A stretch of DNA of 8,691 bases. Origin: Lentisphaerota bacterium (GTDB lineage Bacteria; Verrucomicrobiota; Kiritimatiellia; RFP12; UBA1067). Numbering within the stretch: position 1 is the first letter of the stretch; every line of letters begins with the position of its first letter. The notes under the pieces are model-generated. The model saw only the letters and a list, made by a program, of their open reading frames with translations. It searched no databases and was not told where the DNA came from. Made by a program: the position numbers and the translations under genes. Positions 1 through 6,088 of this stretch are shown here, in pieces. The stretch is taken from assembly GCA_015061765.1 (NCBI GenBank), contig SUVZ01000142.1:1-8691 (forward strand), written 5' to 3'.

Positions 1-1
1 A

Positions 2-355
2 GGGTTCCGCAAAGCGACGGTAGCAGTGCCCGCAATCACCGCGCATCTGTGCCACAAGATAGACGGGCGACAGTCCGGCTGGCCGAATCTCGTGAAGTCG
101 CAGCTTCCGGAGAATGTCGCCGCCGCCGAGCGCAACGCGCCGTATTTCGACGGGGTGCATTTCGCGTCGCTCATAACCTGTCCGATCCGTTTCTCCGTCG
201 GCTTTACGGACACCGTCGCGCCTCCGCATGCCGGATTTGCCGCGTTCAATGCGTGTCCGTCAAAGGACAAGGGGATTGTTGGAAGCATCGGTTTCGGACA
301 TTCAACGAGCAAGGTCGACTCATCCAGTCTTTCTCGCTGGCTCAACAGAGAATAG
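2..355 (+). CDS. Acetylxylan esterase-like alpha/beta hydrolase (CE7/AXE1 family), C-terminal part
   Basis: The reading frame is open from the left edge to a TAG at 353-355, giving about 117 residues; the start and the nucleophile-serine half lie outside the window. The segment YFDGVHFASLITCPIRFSVG, followed by a TDTVAPP stretch, matches the end of CE7 acetylxylan esterase/cephalosporin-C deacetylase proteins, which read YFDGVNFA...FSVGLMD..CPP. The predicted catalytic Asp is the D codon at 209-211 and the catalytic His is the H codon at 299-301 in GFGHS, so the visible half of the triad is intact. A GRQSGWPNLV stretch near the left edge also fits bacterial AXE1 proteins. The family removes acetyl groups from xylan-type oligosaccharides; this substrate is inferred from the family. 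Whether it is secreted cannot be seen. It ends 62 bases before lysS, which has its own promoter, so the two are probably separate transcription units. A GTG at 26 lies inside the domain and is not the true start. Confidence 0.8.
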   Translation, partial: GFRKATVAVPAITAHLCHKIDGRQSGWPNLVKSQLPENVAAAERNAPYFDGVHFASLITCPIRFSVGFTDTVAPPHAGFAAFNACPSKDKGIVGSIGFGHSTSKVDSSSLSRWLNRE

Positions 356-376
356 CGACCCGGTCCGCGGCATTAT

Positions 377-392
377 GTGAATATGGTATAAT
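377..392 (+). promoter_or_regulatory. Extended -10 promoter of lysS-tmk-holB
   Basis: TATAAT at 387-392 is preceded by TGG at 384-386, giving the extended -10 form TGnTATAAT. No TTGACA-like box is visible 16-18 bases upstream, which is common for extended -10 promoters. Transcription would begin near 398-400, leaving a leader of about 19 bases before the lysS ATG at 418. The 16 bases here recur almost exactly before the cytochrome gene at 3647-3663. Confidence 0.7.
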
Positions 393-417
393 TGCCGGGT
401 TTTCTGAAGGAGATAAG

Positions 418-1872
418 ATGGAAGTTGAGACAAACGAATACCGCGAGAATCGTCTCGCGGCGATGGCAGAACTTGAAAAGCTCGGTTTCAGGCCCTATGG
501 CCGGGCCTATCCGCACGATGATCTCGCAAAGATCCGCGAGGAGTTCGAGGAGGGCAGGGAGGTGTCCGCCGCCGGACGTCTCCTGATGATCCGTCGCATG
601 GGCAAGATGAACTTCTGCACAATGAACGACGGCACCGACCGTTTCCAGTTGATCTTCAAGCGCGACGAACTGGACGAGCGTCTTTTCGCGGGATTCAAGC
701 AGCTTCATCTCGGCGACATAATCGGCGTGAAGGGCGTGTCGTTCACGACCCAGCGCGGCGAGAAGTCCATCGTCGTCAAGGAATGGGAGCTTCTCGCTAA
801 GGCCCTCGAGCAGCCGCCGGAGAAGTTCCACGGCCTTACGGACCAGGAGGAGCGCTACCGCCGCCGCTATGTCGATCTCATGACGAATGACGAATCGCGC
901 AACCGATTCTTCACGCGTTCAAAGATTCTCGCAGAGACGCGCAAGTATCTCTGGAGCAAGGGCTTCAACGAGGTTGAGACGCCCATTCTGCAGTCCCAGG
1001 CCGGCGGCGCTGCGGCAAAGCCGTTCGAGACGCATTTCAACGCGCTTGACCAGCACATGGTGCTTCGCATCGCTCCCGAGCTCTACCTCAAGCGACTCAT
1101 CGTCGGCGGCATGAACAAGGTGTTTGAGCTCGGCAAGGATTTCCGCAATGAAGGCATCGACCGCAGCCACAACCCGGAATTCACCGTCCTTGAGGTATAC
1201 GAGGCGTACGGTGACCGCAAGTCGATGGAGAACATCATCGAAGGTCTCATCCCCCATCTCTGCGACACCGTGATCGGCACACGCAAGATCGAGTACGGAG
1301 AGGCCAAGGAGATCATCGACTTCACTCCGCCCTATCGCCGTGTGGCGTACTCCGATCTCGTGAAGGAGAAGATGGGCGACGACTGGTTCGATCTCCCGTT
1401 TGAGACGCAGCTTGAGAAAGCCAAGGCCAAGGGCGCGGAGTCGGAGACGAATCTTGAACTCGACGGCATTTCCGATACGCTCATGCTCACGCATGAGGTC
1501 TATGACAAGCTCATCGAGAAGAATCTCCGTCAGCCCACGTTCGTGACGCGTCTTCCGCACGAGTTCGTGCCGCTCGCCAAGGCCTGCGAGGATGACCCGA
1601 AGCTCGTGGACGTTTTCGAATTCGTCGTTGGCGGGCGAGAGCTCTGCCCGGGATACACCGAGCAGAACAACCCGCTCGAGCAGCGCAAGGCCCTTGAGAA
1701 CCAGGCAGGTGAGGATACCGAGAAGATCGACGAGGACTTCATCTCCGCACTCGAATGCGGGATGCCGCCGACCGGTGGTCTTGGGATCGGCGTGGACCGT
1801 CTGGTGATGCTCCTTACGGGCGTGGACGGAATCCGCGACGTGGTTCTCTTCCCGCAGATGAAGAAGGCCTGA
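418..1872 (+). CDS. lysS: Lysyl-tRNA synthetase, class II
   Basis: This cytoplasmic enzyme charges tRNA-Lys with lysine using ATP. The protein has 484 residues, close to the roughly 500 usual for bacterial class II LysRS. The N-terminal OB-fold that binds the anticodon begins near residue 50 (GRLLMIRRMGKMNF). Class II motif 1 ends around P189 (EVETPIL), motif 2 is FRNEGIDRSHNPEFT from F242 with the ATP-binding arginine at 243, and motif 3 is GGLGIGVDRL at 453-462. All three are intact. The frame stays open upstream to position 49, but that stretch covers the esterase gene in another frame and is not LysRS-like. ATG 418 is supported by AAGGAG at 407-412 (5-base spacing) and by the promoter just upstream. 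tmk follows 11 bases after the stop, so lysS is the first gene of the operon. The assignment is firm. Confidence 0.97.
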   Translation: MEVETNEYRENRLAAMAELEKLGFRPYGRAYPHDDLAKIREEFEEGREVSAAGRLLMIRRMGKMNFCTMNDGTDRFQLIFKRDELDERLFAGFKQLHLGDIIGVKGVSFTTQRGEKSIVVKEWELLAKALEQPPEKFHGLTDQEERYRRRYVDLMTNDESRNRFFTRSKILAETRKYLWSKGFNEVETPILQSQAGGAAAKPFETHFNALDQHMVLRIAPELYLKRLIVGGMNKVFELGKDFRNEGIDRSHNPEFTVLEVYEAYGDRKSMENIIEGLIPHLCDTVIGTRKIEYGEAKEIIDFTPPYRRVAYSDLVKEKMGDDWFDLPFETQLEKAKAKGAESETNLELDGISDTLMLTHEVYDKLIEKNLRQPTFVTRLPHEFVPLAKACEDDPKLVDVFEFVVGGRELCPGYTEQNNPLEQRKALENQAGEDTEKIDEDFISALECGMPPTGGLGIGVDRLVMLLTGVDGIRDVVLFPQMKKA

Positions 1873-1883
1873 GGCGCGGAGTC

Positions 1884-2522
1884 ATGGCTGCGGCAGGACG
1901 GTTCATTACGTTTGAGGGCGGAGAAGGGTGCGGAAAATCCACTCAGATCCGTCTGCTTGCGGACCGTCTGCGCGCGGCCGGCAAGGAGGTTCTGCTTACT
2001 CGTGAACCGGGCGGAACCGCGCTTGCCGAGAAGATACGAACCCTCGTTCGCGAGGAGTCGGACGATCCGCCGAATTCGCGAGCCGAGACGCTTCTCTTTC
2101 TCGCCAGCCGTGCGCAGGTCGTCGAGGGCGTGATACGTCCCGCTCTCGAGTCCGGCACATGGGTGCTGTGCGACCGCTTCGCCGACTCAACCTTCGCCTA
2201 TCAGGGGTATGGACGCGGTCTGGACCTCGATGAGCTCAGGCGGATCAATTCGTTTGCAACGGGCGGACTTGCGCCGGACAGGACGATTCTGCTGAATGTC
2301 TCGCCTGAGGTTTCCGCAAAGCGCATGCGTGCGCGCGAGGCGGCGACCAACACCGGAGCCGATCGCATGGAGAAGGCGGGCGACGATTTTCATTCCAGAC
2401 TCAGGCGGGGCTTTCTGGAACTTGCCGCCGCAGAGCCGGAGCGGTTTTCGGTGGTCCAGGCAGATGGCGGAGTTGAGGAGGTTGGGGAGGCCGTATGGAA
2501 CTCGATTCAGCCCATGCTCTGA
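1884..2522 (+). CDS. tmk: Thymidylate kinase
   Basis: The enzyme phosphorylates dTMP to dTDP with ATP, an essential step towards dTTP for DNA synthesis in the cytoplasm. The 212-residue length is typical. The P-loop GGEGCGKST lies at residues 12-20, TREPGGT at 39-45 is the conserved loop after the second strand, and the DRF segment with DSTFAYQG at 96-107 is the dTMP-binding DR(Y/F) region. The Arg-rich lid (about residues 165-190) and the absence of a basic residue in the P-loop fit the E. coli-like type II arrangement. ATG 1884 was chosen because the TMPK fold starts directly after it; GAGG at 1871-1874 overlaps the lysS stop and is a plausible binding site with 9-base spacing. The frame is open further upstream inside lysS, but that part is not TMPK-like. 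The 3' end overlaps holB by 28 bases. The tmk-holB pairing is a widespread bacterial gene order. Confidence 0.96.
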   Translation: MAAAGRFITFEGGEGCGKSTQIRLLADRLRAAGKEVLLTREPGGTALAEKIRTLVREESDDPPNSRAETLLFLASRAQVVEGVIRPALESGTWVLCDRFADSTFAYQGYGRGLDLDELRRINSFATGGLAPDRTILLNVSPEVSAKRMRAREAATNTGADRMEKAGDDFHSRLRRGFLELAAAEPERFSVVQADGGVEEVGEAVWNSIQPML

Positions 2523-3376
2523 TAGCCAAAGCCATTGCGGACGGCAGACCGGCGCACGGATATCTTGTCGTCGGCGGAATCCGTGGCATGGCGCGTGACC
2601 TTGCGATGGCTGTGCTGAGGGATCTCTTTCCCGGCGTTCCGGAAGAGAATTTCAAGACGCATCCGGACATCCACTGGCTCTATCCGGAGAAGAAGACTCG
2701 CATTGTGTCCGTGGAGTCCGTGCACACCAAGTTCATCGATCCGATGTCGCAGACGTCGTTTGCGGGCGGATGGAAGGTCGGTGTGCTTGTCGGAGCGGAC
2801 CGGCTCAACGCCGCCGGAGCGAATGCGTTTCTCAAGACGCTAGAGGAGCCTCCGTCCAAGGCAGTGTTTCTTCTGCTCACCGATGCGCCCGAACAGCTCC
2901 TGCCGACGATAGTCTCCCGCTGCCAGCGGATAGACCTTCCGGATGCGCATGAGCATCAGCTTGGAGATCCGTGGCGCACGAATGTGCTCGGCATCCTGTC
3001 CGACCCCGATCTCGCCGACGCTACGGCGGCGGGTCTTGTCAAAAAGGCCATTGCGGCGGAGCGACTTGCCGACGTACTGGAATCCCTAAAGAAGCAGTCC
3101 GAGAAAGAGGTCTCTTCGGAGTTGACGGCATCGGCCCAGGATGGCGCCGAACTTTCCGACAGCGAGGAGGATGCGCTGATATCATCCCGATATCGCGAAT
3201 ACCGTCGGGATTTCCTGTTCACTCTCATGGATTTCTTCGCGAAGCGAATGCGTGAGGACCCCGGTTTTTCGGCGTTCCGCAACGTCGAGGCGGTCGAGGA
3301 CATGGCTCGCTCCTTTGACCGCAACATGAACGAACTTGCCGTCCTGTCGTTCTTCATGGACCGCACCCGATTCTGA
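2495..3376 (+). CDS. holB: DNA polymerase III delta-prime subunit (clamp loader)
   Basis: Delta-prime is the stator subunit of the clamp loader that places the beta sliding clamp on DNA. The 293-residue protein shows the clamp-loader AAA+ signature ADRLNAAGANAFLKTLEEPP (101-120) and the SRC motif at 141-143. Two usual elements are absent: the P-loop position reads VVGGIRGMAR (about 25-34) with no GKT/GKS, and the only cysteine is in SRC, so the four-Cys zinc module found in many bacterial DnaX and delta-prime proteins is missing. Loss of the P-loop agrees with delta-prime being a non-ATPase subunit, as in E. coli. The C-terminal half is poorly conserved and has an acidic stretch (ELSDSEED). 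It is shorter than E. coli HolB (334). ATG 2495 is preceded by a strong GGGGAGG at 2484-2490, inside tmk, so translation is probably coupled. The position directly after tmk supports the call. Confidence 0.88.
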   Translation: MELDSAHALIAKAIADGRPAHGYLVVGGIRGMARDLAMAVLRDLFPGVPEENFKTHPDIHWLYPEKKTRIVSVESVHTKFIDPMSQTSFAGGWKVGVLVGADRLNAAGANAFLKTLEEPPSKAVFLLLTDAPEQLLPTIVSRCQRIDLPDAHEHQLGDPWRTNVLGILSDPDLADATAAGLVKKAIAAERLADVLESLKKQSEKEVSSELTASAQDGAELSDSEEDALISSRYREYRRDFLFTLMDFFAKRMREDPGFSAFRNVEAVEDMARSFDRNMNELAVLSFFMDRTRF

Positions 3377-3406
3377 CCGGTGGCGAAGGATAGGCAGAGG
3401 CGCGAG

Positions 3407-3489
3407 CGAATCTCCGGGAGATTTGGAGACTGGAAGATAGGGAGAATAGATTCTGAAAACTCTCCTAAACACCGAATCTCCAAAACTCC
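3407..3489. repeat. Nested inverted repeats after holB
   Basis: The left arm GGAGATTTGGAGACTGG (3417-3433) pairs with CCGAATCTCCAAAACTCC (3472-3489): 13 of the first 15 positions are complementary and the GG/CC ends pair after a one-base shift. The loop contains a second stem, GGAGA (3441-3445) with TCTCC (3461-3465), and the small palindrome AGAAT-AG-ATTCT. A competing hairpin forms from AATCTCC (3409-3415) and GGAGATT (3417-3423) around one base. The 9-mer CGAATCTCC occurs twice in direct order (3407-3415 and 3473-3481), so the structures are mutually exclusive alternatives. There is no T-run after the stems, so a classical intrinsic terminator is not supported. The unit resembles a dispersed intergenic repeat; this is an inference from one copy. 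Confidence 0.6.
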
Positions 3490-3646
3490 AAGTAGCGAAA
3501 GCAAAAATCTAAATTTAAATCAAGTTGCAGGCAAGAAGTGTAGAAAGTGTAGGAAAGGGCTACATGCTCACCTGCGCGATTTCGAGACGTTATGGGGAGG
3601 TGTTGCCTTGTGCCATGAATCATCCAGATTGTCCAATGGAGAATCG

Positions 3647-3663
3647 GTGAATTATGGTATAAT
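3647..3663 (+). promoter_or_regulatory. Extended -10 promoter of the cytochrome operon
   Basis: TGG at 3655-3657 followed by TATAAT at 3658-3663 gives TGnTATAAT. The 17 bases here match the lysS promoter (377-392) except for one extra T. No good -35 is present at 17-base spacing (AATGGA). The expected transcript start is near 3670, giving a leader of about 32 bases before the cytochrome ATG at 3702. Confidence 0.7.
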
Positions 3664-3675
3664 CTCCATCATTTC

Positions 3676-3705
3676 ATGACAGGTATTCCATTTTCCGTTT
3701 TATGA
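3676..3705 (+). other. Candidate 9-codon leader cistron overlapping the cytochrome start
   Basis: An ATG at 3676, about six bases after the predicted transcript start, opens a frame of nine codons (MTGIPFSVL). Its TGA (3703-3705) overlaps the cytochrome ATG in the classic ATGA arrangement. The cytochrome gene has no recognisable Shine-Dalgarno sequence, so ribosomes ending this frame could restart on it. A frame this short can arise by chance, so the call is tentative. Confidence 0.3.
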
Positions 3706-5531
3706 AGAGTACATCAGCGTTTTTGACAGCGCTGGCCTTTTCGCTTGCAGCACTGGCCAGTGAGTTCAACGGGGGCCGTACGGTACCCGTGCATCGTTTT
3801 GTGCCCGTGGACCGCGAAGGGGACAAAGTGTCCGTTCGCGCGCGCATGCCCGCCGCCATGTCGCAGGAGAAGACCTGTGCGCAGTGCCATGATGTCGATA
3901 AGATGCGCGGCGGATCGCACTTCCGCTCCGGCGGCACTAACGACGTGGTGAACAAGGTGAACCGCGAACCTTGGTTCCTCTGCTCCACAAACGGTGCCTG
4001 CCGCACGGTCTCGCTTGCCGACCGCGGCGGACTTTCGGCCTGGGAATGGACGAAGACTTTTGGTTGGGCGTTCCCAGGCGGTGGACTCGCCTCGTGCCCT
4101 GTCGCAATGTCCGAGGCGGCTGGTGACCGTCAGCGCTGGTTCGTGACCGGTGCGCTTGAAATGAACTGTCTTGCCTGCCATTCGCAGGATGACTACGATG
4201 TGAGCGAATGGGCAAAGCAGGTCCTGCGCGAGAACTGGAGCGGCGCCGCCATCGCCGCGGCTGGATATGCGCGCGTGGACGGCATGAACGAGCGTCTTGA
4301 CGCCGCCTGGGATCCGCACATCGCCGAAAACCCTGACGACCATCTCTTCAAGGTTCCTGAGAACATCACGTATGAACCGGCGAAGTTCGACGACAAGGGC
4401 CGTGCAACGTTCCGCGTGGGCAAGCCCAGAAACGAGAACTGCCTTGCGTGCCATTCCGTCGCCGAGGCCGGCGCCGGTTCGAAGGGGATGACCGTTGACG
4501 TGCATCTTCAGCGCGGCATGCGCTGCGTCGACTGCCACCAGAACGGCATGAAGCATCGCGTTGAGACGAAGAGCTGCGCATCCTGCCACATGGACAAGAA
4601 TGGCGAGGGACCGAAGCCGGATCACGCCGGAATCCCGCTTGTGCACTTCAAGAAGCTTTCCTGCGCCGTCTGCCATTCAGGTGTCACGAAGGATGGCAGG
4701 CGCGCCCAGATCCGTACAATGCGCGCCAACCGCATCGGCATCTACGGCCGTGCGCAGTGGGCGACGGATCTTCCGTTCATCGAGGAGCCGTTCGTCCGCA
4801 AGAATGCCGAAGGACAGGTTGAGCTTTGCCGCCGTGCCGCGCTAGAGGGCTCGAATTACGTGTATTGGGCGTTCGCCCATGACGTGAAGCCCGCACGCAT
4901 GGCGAGGGGCGCCGCTCCTGACCGTTGCGCCGCGTGCCATTCAATCAAGAGCGATTTCTTCGATGGATACGACGACCCTGTGTATTTCAGCGCATTCAAC
5001 CTTGCTTTCCTTGGAAGGCCAATGTTCAAGGTTGTGCTCTGGTGCGTGTTTGCGCTTCTCTGCCTATTTGTCGCCGCAGGCGCCGCACATGCGATAAACC
5101 GAGTCTCCTCAAAGGTTTCCGGTTCCACCACGCATTTCCTCTGGGGCGCATTCAAGTGGATCGTCGACGCCGGATTCGTACTTGCCGCTCTCTACCTTGC
5201 CGCGTCTGGAGTAGCGGGCTGGTATTTCGGCGGAATGACCTGGTGGTGGCTGATGCTCCACATGGTCGCGGGCGGCGCTTTGGCGGCGGCGGTTGCGGTG
5301 ATGGCGGTCCTTCGGCACGGTGACCGCACGGCGTGTCCTGTGTCGGCCGTGGCGTGGACGTTCTGGCTGGTGCTCGCCACCGCAACGGTGTTCACCGCCG
5401 TGATGCCGATGATGTCGGTGTTCGGAAGCGACGGACAGGAGTTTCTTCTCTGGGCGCACAGGATTTGCGCGCTGGCGTTCGTCGCAGTGTCGTTCGCCGT
5501 GTGCCTGATCGCCGTCAGAAAGCGGGTGTGA
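3702..5531 (+). CDS. Seven-heme cytochrome c fused to a multi-helix membrane domain
   Basis: The 609-residue protein begins with a Sec signal peptide (MKSTSAFLTALAFSLAALAS, cleavage near residue 20). Seven CXXCH heme c sites follow, with first cysteines at 59, 156, 247, 275, 292, 321 and 409. Nine other histidines lie in this soluble part, enough for bis-His ligation of the hemes. From about residue 441 come five predicted membrane helices (roughly 443-463, 488-509, 515-536, 550-572, 582-604) and a short basic tail RKRV. H520 and H586 lie in helices and H463 near a helix end; they could bind heme b, but this is inference. The design suggests a periplasmic electron-transfer head on a quinone-linked membrane anchor, similar in concept to bc-type inner-membrane cytochromes of metal-reducing bacteria. 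I cannot name a donor, acceptor or enzymatic activity. Cysteine pairs outside CXXCH (for example in FLCSTNGACR) could form disulfides. No cytochrome c maturation genes are nearby. The first of three tightly linked genes. Confidence 0.85.
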   Translation: MKSTSAFLTALAFSLAALASEFNGGRTVPVHRFVPVDREGDKVSVRARMPAAMSQEKTCAQCHDVDKMRGGSHFRSGGTNDVVNKVNREPWFLCSTNGACRTVSLADRGGLSAWEWTKTFGWAFPGGGLASCPVAMSEAAGDRQRWFVTGALEMNCLACHSQDDYDVSEWAKQVLRENWSGAAIAAAGYARVDGMNERLDAAWDPHIAENPDDHLFKVPENITYEPAKFDDKGRATFRVGKPRNENCLACHSVAEAGAGSKGMTVDVHLQRGMRCVDCHQNGMKHRVETKSCASCHMDKNGEGPKPDHAGIPLVHFKKLSCAVCHSGVTKDGRRAQIRTMRANRIGIYGRAQWATDLPFIEEPFVRKNAEGQVELCRRAALEGSNYVYWAFAHDVKPARMARGAAPDRCAACHSIKSDFFDGYDDPVYFSAFNLAFLGRPMFKVVLWCVFALLCLFVAAGAAHAINRVSSKVSGSTTHFLWGAFKWIVDAGFVLAALYLAASGVAGWYFGGMTWWWLMLHMVAGGALAAAVAVMAVLRHGDRTACPVSAVAWTFWLVLATATVFTAVMPMMSVFGSDGQEFLLWAHRICALAFVAVSFAVCLIAVRKRV

Positions 5532-5536
5532 ACGGT

Positions 5537-6088
5537 ATGCGCCGGTTGTTGAGCGTATGCGCGCTTCTGGCACTTTGCTGCGGCTGTGCGACTGTGGTCG
5601 TGCGGGAGGACCCCGACAATCCGGATATCGCCGAGGCTCTGCTTGCAGGCGTGAAGGGCGTGACGGTCCAGTCCGTGAACGGCGCATGGAAGGATGAGGC
5701 GTTCGCCGCGGAATGTGTCCTCAAGGGAAACGGAGAAAAGTTGACGGCTGTTCTCCTTGCGCCGCAGATGCGTCTCGCAACGCTCACGATAGCGAAGCCC
5801 CGGACAATCCGTTGGGAACGCGCTCCGCAGCTGCCGTCCTCGCTCGATCCCGAATACGTGATTTTCGATATTGCGCTCGTCACCTTGCCGACCGATGCGC
5901 TCGCAAAGGCATTGGGCGACGGGTATCGCGTCGATGAAACAGCAGACGGGAAACGGCGCACGGTATTTGACGTGAAGCGGGGCGAACTCCAGTCCGTGCG
6001 CCAGATTCTCCCCGGCGGCGACGTGTACTTCCGCAATGCGGTGTATGGGTATGAGTTTACTGTCAAGACGGTGTCGCATGAGAATTGA
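5537..6088 (+). CDS. DUF3261-like outer-membrane or envelope lipoprotein
   Basis: The 183-residue protein starts MRRLLSVCALLALCCGCATV, a lipoprotein-style signal with the likely lipidated cysteine at residue 17 (GCAT). The lipobox is atypical, with Cys-Cys-Gly before it. The mature part reads like DUF3261: a segment PQMRLATLTIAKPRTIRWER, then LDPEYVIFDIALVTLPTDAL with a conserved-looking aspartate, and a late NAVYGYEFTVKTV. That family is known mainly as a lipoprotein encoded in aryl polyene pigment clusters; the match is from remembered pattern, not a search. ATG 5537 has no clear Shine-Dalgarno. A GTG at 5528 in the same frame overlaps the cytochrome stop (GTGA) and would add three residues, so coupled translation is likely either way. 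The 3' end overlaps the ketoacyl synthase gene by 11 bases. Function in the cell is unknown; a role in handling or placing a lipid made by the downstream enzyme is inferred from context. Confidence 0.7.
   Translation: MRRLLSVCALLALCCGCATVVVREDPDNPDIAEALLAGVKGVTVQSVNGAWKDEAFAAECVLKGNGEKLTAVLLAPQMRLATLTIAKPRTIRWERAPQLPSSLDPEYVIFDIALVTLPTDALAKALGDGYRVDETADGKRRTVFDVKRGELQSVRQILPGGDVYFRNAVYGYEFTVKTVSHEN

Larger units (their letters stand above)
3377..3701 (+). other. Non-coding gap between holB and the cytochrome gene
   Basis: This 325-base gap is clearly richer in A+T than the coding DNA on both sides, especially from about 3440 to 3530 and from 3620 to 3700. It holds the nested inverted repeats at 3407-3489 and the A/T palindrome ATTTAAAT near 3512-3519. 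It also holds a tandem 8-base repeat AAGTGTAG (3536-3543 and 3545-3552), whose second copy can form the stem TGTAG/CTACA with 3560-3564. A short dyad ATTG-tc-CAAT lies at 3628-3637, about where a -35 element or regulator site would be for the downstream promoter. The extended -10 is at 3655-3663. A 99-codon open frame from GTG 3380 crosses the repeats and does not look like a protein. I see no tRNA, small RNA of known family, or mobile element. Confidence 0.75.

Noticed and set aside
49..417. N-terminal extension of LysRS by 123 codons
   Set aside because: It covers the esterase gene in another frame and the lysS promoter, shows no LysRS similarity, and ATG 418 has a good ribosome site.
919..1560. 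213-codon antisense frame opposite lysS
   Set aside because: It lies wholly inside an intact LysRS gene and has no recognisable feature.
3409..3423. Intrinsic terminator for lysS-tmk-holB formed by AATCTCC-G-GGAGATT
   Set aside because: The loop is a single base unless inner pairs open, and no T-run follows. It is kept only as part of the repeat structure.
3380..3679. 99-codon frame after holB starting at GTG
   Set aside because: It crosses the inverted repeats and the promoter, has low-complexity composition, no recognisable motif and no ribosome site.
3714..4676. 320-codon antisense frame opposite the heme domain
   Set aside because: The + strand has seven CXXCH motifs and a signal peptide in this stretch; the antisense product shows no motif.
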